Of a stretch of 64,000 nucleotides of DNA, positions 60,001 to 64,000 are shown piece after piece; the first letter of the stretch is position 1, and each line of letters opens with the position of its first letter. Both the position numbers and the translations under genes were made by a program. Under the pieces are notes generated by a model that worked only from the letters and a program-made list of their open reading frames with translations, was not told the DNA's origin and did not search any database. This stretch comes from Holacanthus passer (Eukaryota; Chordata; Actinopteri; Pomacanthidae), in assembly GCA_025331565.1 (NCBI GenBank), contig JAFREQ010000130.1, positions 1,927,001 to 1,991,000 on the forward strand. The letters are read 5' to 3'.

Positions 60001-63000
60001 ATTGAAATCAAAAAGGGTGGACAGAATATTAGAAACACCTCTCAATATAACTTAAATACAATTCATTAAAACAAACATTTATTAAACAAACATTAAAACC
60101 TTCATGAAAGAGGATTTATTGTTGTCAGCTGCTTTAGTTTTAGACAGGCGTACCTGACAAACTGAGTGTACACTGTGTTCTCTTCATCCTTCAGTGCATT
60201 TTAGCCCTGATACTGTTTTGCTTTAAGGATGCACCAAAGACATTATTTGTTAGACACTAGCGTTGCTATAACACCAGAAACGTGACTTCAATTAAAGAAC
60301 TAAGTGTATTATATAAAAGTGTGTTTTCTAAAAATACCACTGCTGCAAGCCAGAAGAAGCATCAGCCACTGTCACAGAATAGATACTGCGCTTTATTTTA
60401 ATGAGATATGTTCACTTTAACACATTTGTAGTAACTTTTGCACAAAGGAGATTTTGTTTTTATTTCTGTTGGCTCCACTTTTGTTCATGGTGCTAGTTTG
60501 GTTTTCATTTCAAGACACAGCGGACTGTTTGACACTGTTGCACGGCTTCAGTTGGACTTTGTGATGAGCCAGACTGTGACTGTGTCTGTTTGTATCCCTC
60601 TTTCTTTCAAAGGGAAAAACACATCAACTCAAACATTTGGACACTGTTAGAAAGCTATTTCTGCAAGAAGGACCTCTCCGTTCTGGGCCCATTTTGTTGT
60701 TTGGTGGTGTTTTTGCCACCTGTAGATTCATCACTGCACAACAAGATATTTCTAGTGAAGCCACAGTGAAATGTTATAGCAGATTTTTCTTTCTTCTGAG
60801 GTCAAAGCATCAAACGCTGAATGTCACATTTTGGTGTCCTTGCATCAAATCAAAGAGCAACTGTGCCGATCTGTCATTGTACACCAAAATATGACAAACA
60901 TAAGGACAGAAAATCATTGTAAAAGAGGCAGAGACACCAATTTATCTTCTGCCAGTATATGTGCCACAATGTACTGCAGCCATCAGAGAAGTTAACCACG
61001 TTTTGCTTTTTTTGTTCATTTTTTCCATCTGCACACTGTAGAAATGATATAAAACAAGCACATCCATTTCTGTGTGCCTTTTAAAGGCATCCAGGGGAAA
61101 AAGCAAAAAGCTTAATTAAGAACGAGAACACAGGGAAATTCACTGTAGCAAACAACGTAGCTACAGCACTTGCCTCTCACTCAGCAATATCATTAATTGC
61201 ACATCATTAATTACAGATTTAAGATGATATCATGGCAGTAATATGCAAACATTAGTGTGCAATTAAGCCTGATAGTCTTTATTTAATCCTCTAGAGCAGG
61301 TAAAGATCCAATTTTAATATCAGCTCCCAGAAGTCAGTGGGTGAAAATCTCAAAATTTATACAAATACAATGAGTGCTGTTCTTTTCATTAATGTAGGAT
61401 TAATATTGAAATACATTTAAGTGATAATGCAGAAGTCAGAAAGATCAAATCAACTTTTAACGTCTGTATTTTGGTTACCTCCGTCCTTTTTCAGGAGTCG
61501 GTGATGTTGCAGTTTTGTGGCAACAAGCTGGATAAGAAGGACTTCTTTGGAAAATCTGATCCTTTCCTCGTCTTTTACCGCAGCAACGAAGACGGATCGT
61601 AAGTTGACAAGCAGCTTCCTCGTGGACATCAATTTGCTGAATTAACAAAAGCGGCTCATCTCAGTTCAAAACACACATACACTGCTTGTAGAGAAGCCTA
61701 AAATGCTTATAGACTCTGAGTGTGATTTTTCATGCTCCACAAAGCTCCCATACAGATGATATAAGGTCTCAACTGCCTATGTGAGGTTACATAATTCTTG
61801 GCACTGTATATGTGACTTATGTCGTCCAGCCGTCAACAGGAGAAAGCAGCAGAAGGAGGGATGAGCACAGATAATAGGACAGAGTTGACAAGAGGAAACT
61901 AAAGGAAGGGAAGGATGGATACGATGAAGTTAAGTGAAAACTGTGTGTGGAGGTCGCAGTTTCTTTTGCCCCGAAGATGCTTTTATTCAAGACGACTTCA
62001 GTGTCGAGCGAAGACACACATCCTCTTTTTGTGCAGCTGGGTATTTACTGATGCAGCCTAAATGTTCAGCCGCGGGGTATAACAGCAGCACGCCGCGGCT
62101 ACAAAGAGCCAGACAAGGTGCCACATGAAAAAGAACAGGAAGTAGTTATCATGATCACGCATTACACTCCACTTAACAACAAGAAGAAGAGGAGCACACT
62201 TTTTTTTTTTTACCTTTGAAGTCCAACTGAAATTAAATTGCATTTTTTTCTGCTGCAGCCTACATATCTGCTCTGTGTATCACTGTGTCCTGTGTTCTTT
62301 AAGAAAAAAGGCGAAACCAAAATGGGGAAATTTTTGTTTCATGTTTTCTGCTTTCTGATGGCGCCACATAGTTCTGCATAAATTCCTTTCTTGTACCCAT
62401 CTAGGTAGATTGAGACCTTATTTCAGTGCAGTCAGTCAAATCTTGCATAAAGCCGATTTGAATAAACTGTGTGAACTTATTTCTCGTTTGCAGCCGAGCT
62501 AAGCTTGTTAGCAGCAAGAGCTTTATTTCCCCGCGCAATCACTTTTTATTGGATGAAATATCAAGGAGATGTGAACAGAACAGTTGAGAGAAGATAGAGA
62601 AAAGCTTTGTGAGCTATTGTGACTGACTAGCACTGCGAGTATTCACTATATAAACTTCCTGCCAGACATATTTCACATGGATGAGCAAGTATCGCTTTGA
62701 GTGTGACTGCTGTATTACACTATGCACTACACATTTTTTTAATTATAAAGGACAAATAAAGAACAATAAATAAACAACAACAATAAAGAACAATAGAACT
62801 AACAATATTTTTAACACAGTTTCAACACATTGACATTATTTCTGAATAAAAAAATGGACACAATGTGATTTCAGTTGGACTTGGCCTCATCTGTTAACAT
62901 CTTTGTTTGTCTTCCAGTTATACCATCTGCCACAAAACAGAAGTGGTGAAGAATACTTTGGACCCAGTGTGGCAGGCTTTTAAAATTCCCGTCAGAGCGC

Positions 63001-63565
63001 TGTGTAACGGAGACTATGACAGGTACAGTAGGAGAAAGTAGGAATCCCATGAACACGAACATTTCACTGACAACGTTTACAGCTGGACTGATAGAGCAAA
63101 TGGAAAAAGGGCTTTTTTTCTCTTGCAGATACCCAGCTTTTTTTTACATGAATAACAACTACTGACATCTTTATCTAGTACAAATTGACTAAGGTGATGT
63201 GCTAATTGTGAACGTGACATAAGAATCACTGGTTATATGATTTGAATATGGATTTATAGAACAGACCAGCCTTGTGCTTCCTGAATCTTATTTATTTTTT
63301 ATATTGTTAAAATGTTTTCCTTATTTCCCCGGCATACACCAGTGTAAACTGGTATTATACCAGCGTATAATAACCTTTCTGCGTGACGTCCTCTCGTCCA
63401 CCCAGGACTCCAGCCTTACACGGACTGGTTGGCAGTTTTTTCAGGAGAAAGACTATAAATCAGTGGTGCTAATTGGTTTTTTAATGGGATTTTCCACGCC
63501 GTCCCTCTTCTCTTTCCCTACAGGAGCATTAAGGTGGAGGTGTATGACTGGGACAGAGATGGAGG
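30118..63565 (+). CDS. cpne8: cpne8, copine-8 (3'-partial, first ten coding exons)
   Basis: Copines are cytosolic proteins that bind acidic phospholipid membranes in response to calcium through two C2 domains and recruit partners through a C-terminal von Willebrand A domain. Exons: 30118-30194, 39049-39089, 44319-44365, 45067-45170, 51575-51614, 55382-55458, 59340-59403, 61495-61598, 62918-63022, 63524-63565. All are GT-AG with joining phases, giving 701 nt or 233 codons of a protein of about 560 residues. The product starts MACIGDADPFTAAIPATKVE and tracks human CPNE8 nearly residue for residue (NLLDRDTFSKSDP, LYTQGIANREW, TLNPDFVRKFILDYFFEER). ATG 30118 has a good context (AACATGG); ATG 30112 two codons earlier is in frame but weak. 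The A domain lies beyond the window. Copine paralogues are similar, so the CPNE8 call also leans on the kif21a neighbour. Confidence 0.94.
30925..31140 (-). repeat. Family A interspersed repeat, copy 2
   Basis: Antisense blocks GCAGCTTCTCAAATGTGAGG, ATTTGCTGCTGTTTTCTG, AAACTGAATATTTTTGTG, GATGTCACCTTGAACTCTG and TTTCTGACATTTCATTGACT. It ends close to the TCTA microsatellite. Confidence 0.68.
31141..31184 (+). repeat. (TCTA)11 microsatellite
   Basis: Perfect tetranucleotide tract immediately after a family A repeat. Confidence 0.97.
31293..31590 (+). repeat. Family A interspersed repeat, copy 3
   Basis: Sense order: GAGCTGCAGCAAACAGTTAG, TTATTATCGACTACTCTG, AATGCCCATCACAGTTTCCT, ACATAAGACAAAGGGAAGAA, CTGAGAAGCTGGAACAGG, AAAATGACTTAAACAATTAA. 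It lies about 150 bases from the inverted copy 2. Confidence 0.68.
31993..32125 (+). repeat. Family A repeat, internally deleted copy 4
   Basis: Contains TGAAAAATACCCATCAAGAT, TTTTGTCTGACCAACTGTCC and the 3' part TTTTCTGTTCATGGACTAAT. The middle and 5' parts are missing. Confidence 0.5.
33096..33365 (+). repeat. Family A interspersed repeat, copy 5 (best-preserved 5' end)
   Basis: Starts GGGCTGCAACTAACGATTAT, then CCATAAAATGGCAATCATAG, TTTTGTCTGACCAACAGTCC, GAATTTGAGAAACTGGAAAA and GAAATGACTTAAATGATTAT. Confidence 0.7.
39249..39282 (+). repeat. (AC)17 microsatellite
   Basis: Pure AC run about 160 bases after the cpne8 exon 2 donor. A related CA-rich stretch lies at 39108-39140. Confidence 0.95.
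42464..42513 (+). repeat. Paired intronic element, copy 1, ending in an octamer
   Basis: Starts TGCCATGT, has GATGTGTGTGAA in the middle and ends GGCTGCTAGAATGCAAAT. About 42 of 50 positions match the copy at 43894-43944. Both end in the POU/octamer word ATGCAAAT (42506-42513 here). Confidence 0.75.
42540..42770 (+). repeat. Dispersed teleost repeat (GATACCACTCT...TCTGTAYGGTAAATATG type)
   Basis: Block order GTTAGAGAAGATTGATACCA, CTGTATGGTAAATATGCCAG, GCACAAAGACTGAAAACAG, GGCTCTGTCCAA and CTAAATCTCACTGATTAACA is one I know from abundant fish repeats. It may extend to about 42860 (GGACTATTTCTTGGCCAAC). Non-coding. Confidence 0.6.
43232..43275 (-). repeat. tRNA-derived SINE head fragment
   Basis: The minus strand reads GGTTGGGTAGCTCAGTGGTT, a box A-like tRNA head. 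No complete cloverleaf is present, so this is not called as a tRNA. Confidence 0.42.
43894..43944 (+). repeat. Paired intronic element, copy 2, ending in an octamer
   Basis: Same layout as 42464-42513 with one inserted base; octamer ATGCAAAT at 43937-43944. It lies about 1.43 kb downstream of copy 1 in the same intron and orientation. Confidence 0.75.
45700..46035 (+). pseudogene. Decayed LINE (L2/CR1-like) reverse-transcriptase fragment
   Basis: Reads QALMKVTNDLLSTVDAGDCS, ILILLDLSAAFDTLDHTILI and DCLEHWVGISGS. This is the RT motif A region with its catalytic Asp (AFD), as in L2/CR1-type LINEs. A frameshift follows: the expected GVPQGS motif reappears in another frame at 45968-45979 (GVPQ), then hits TGA at 45989-45991 and continues GPSMFLPFMLF. 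The YADD box, endonuclease domain and 3' end are absent. Non-functional. Confidence 0.8.
47271..47296 (+). repeat. (TG)13 microsatellite
   Basis: Pure TG run inside a TG-rich stretch covering 47092-47430. Confidence 0.95.
47563..47602 (+). repeat. (TG)20 microsatellite
   Basis: Pure TG run, preceded by a (TCTG)n patch at 47540-47557 and followed 123 bases later by an opposite-phase CA run. Confidence 0.95.
47726..47752 (+). repeat. (CA)13 microsatellite
   Basis: Pure CA run, complementary to the nearby (TG)20 tract. Confidence 0.95.
49281..49330 (+). repeat. (CA)25 microsatellite
   Basis: Pure CA run in cpne8 intron 4, followed at 49399-49440 by TG-rich sequence. Confidence 0.97.
50934..50979 (+). 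repeat. (ATCC)n microsatellite
   Basis: CATCCATCC units, one interrupted by CACA, with seven clean units at 50949-50978. Confidence 0.93.
51615..55381 (+). other. cpne8 intron 5 (3.8 kb)
   Basis: No exon is supported. It carries a family A repeat at 54757-55085. The stretch 52830-53180 is of higher complexity and GC but matches nothing known to me. Confidence 0.65.
54757..55085 (+). repeat. Family A interspersed repeat, copy 6 (longest)
   Basis: Sense order: GCAGCTGCAACTACCGATTA, TGAAAAATGCCCATTTATGA, GAGCCCAAGATGATGATGGT, CTGACTAACAGACCAAAATC, AGAAAAGAATCAAAGCATCA and AAAAATGACTGAACAGATGA. Confidence 0.7.
56829..56874 (+). repeat. (TG)23 microsatellite
   Basis: Pure TG run, first of three in cpne8 intron 6. 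Confidence 0.97.
57001..57032 (+). repeat. (TG)16 microsatellite
   Basis: Pure TG run, second of three in cpne8 intron 6. Confidence 0.96.
57139..57164 (+). repeat. (TG)13 microsatellite
   Basis: Pure TG run, third of three in cpne8 intron 6. Confidence 0.95.
59340..63565 (+). CDS. cpne8: cpne8 exons: C2B domain (incomplete)
   Basis: Exons 59340-59403, 61495-61598, 62918-63022 and 63524-63565 encode residues 129-233: GIPGKKCGTIIVRAEEL, LQFCGNKLDKKDFFGKSDPF, KTEVVKNTLDPVWQAFKIPV and SIKVEVYDWDRDG. Calcium-loop aspartates in KLDKKDFFGKSDP and YDWDRDG are present. The next exon, expected to start near HDFIGEF, is outside the window. The split donor gives Gly after DRDG where human has Ser. Confidence 0.95.
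59404..61494 (+). other. cpne8 intron 7 (2.1 kb)
   Basis: Holds the TA-flanked MITE at 59942-60170. Nothing else is recognised. Confidence 0.65.
59942..60170 (+). mobile_element. Short MITE with perfect 9-bp TIR and TA target duplication
   Basis: CACTCAGTT at 59944-59952 is exactly inverted as AACTGAGTG at 60160-60168, and both ends are flanked by TA. TA-flanked TIRs point to a non-autonomous Tc1/mariner-type element of 225 bp. The inside (GATTAGGTCAGTCTAG, AAACTAATGCAGTC) resembles a familiar fish repeat family. No transposase is encoded. Confidence 0.72.
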
Positions 63566-64000
63566 GTGAGGGAACAAGGCTCTTTTCCTTGATCATGTCT
63601 GCACTGATTTGAATGTTATAATGCTCCTATCTATACAGTATTATCATTTTATTGACATCCTGCTGTGAGAGAACCCTGACACATTTGCAACAAGGCCCAG
63701 GGGCAGATGTAAATGTAGTAATTAACTATGAGCTGTATGGTGTGGTGACTCTCTATTTATTTATTAACCCTGCATGACATTTTAAGATAGAAAGGCACCA
63801 TTTTCACCTCATGATACTGATATCGTTTGCTCCTGAAAAATAAAGACTGAAAATATAAGAGCATATGTGCAAAGTAGGGAAGAGCATTTGGGATCACACT
63901 AGTCACAGATCACACTCCAAAGGTTTGTCCTTACACACCCTCTTGTTTTTCACTTCCAGAGTAGCTACTGTAGAGAAATATCACTATAGAGCCGTGCATT
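61599..64000 (+). other. cpne8 introns 8, 9 and start of 10
   Basis: 61599-62917, 63023-63523 and 63566-64000. AT-rich, with no recognisable repeat or exon beyond those listed. Confidence 0.6.

Overview
This is a vertebrate nuclear segment, almost certainly from a teleost fish and probably a percomorph. The coding sequence is split into short exons with GT-AG introns. The proteins are animal-specific (a KIF21 kinesin and a copine). The non-coding DNA is full of CA/TG microsatellites and degraded repeats of kinds familiar from percomorph genomes. There are no bacterial genes, no CRISPR array and no operon structure. Most open frames over 60 codons are chance frames in introns or shadows of exons.

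Layout: (1) 1-20845, + strand: the 3' three quarters of kif21a, a kinesin-4 family motor. I recover 32 exons, from the switch II region of the motor domain through the coiled coils, the KANK-binding linker and a seven-bladed WD40 propeller to the stop codon at 19106-19108, then a 1.7 kb 3' UTR ending near an AATAAA at 20824. The 5' part of the gene lies upstream of the window. (2) 20846-29360: intergenic DNA made largely of old repeats, including a decayed L1-type reverse transcriptase fragment. (3) 29360-30117: a GC/CpG-rich promoter region with a short upstream ORF. (4) 30118-64000, + strand: the first ten coding exons of cpne8 (copine-8), covering C2A and most of C2B. The von Willebrand A domain lies beyond the window. 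The introns are long (up to 8.9 kb) and carry a decayed LINE fragment, a small TA-flanked MITE, dispersed repeats and microsatellites.

The two genes are head-to-tail on the same strand. As I recall, KIF21A and CPNE8 have the same order and orientation on human 12q12, which supports both paralogue assignments. They are not known to share a pathway: KIF21A suppresses microtubule growth at the cell cortex and copine-8 is a calcium-dependent membrane-binding protein. Each is presumably transcribed from its own promoter.

I found no previously undescribed gene system. The points most worth a second look concern splicing: a 72-nt cassette exon and a 21-nt microexon in kif21a, both frame-neutral; a (GT)25 tract directly against a 3' splice site; and a tandem acceptor. 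Next come a uORF with in-frame stop just before the cpne8 start, a perfect-TIR MITE, and a pair of similar ~50-bp elements, each ending in an octamer motif, in cpne8 intron 2. Exon boundaries were placed by eye from splice sites, reading frame and remembered human protein sequence; no alignment was run.
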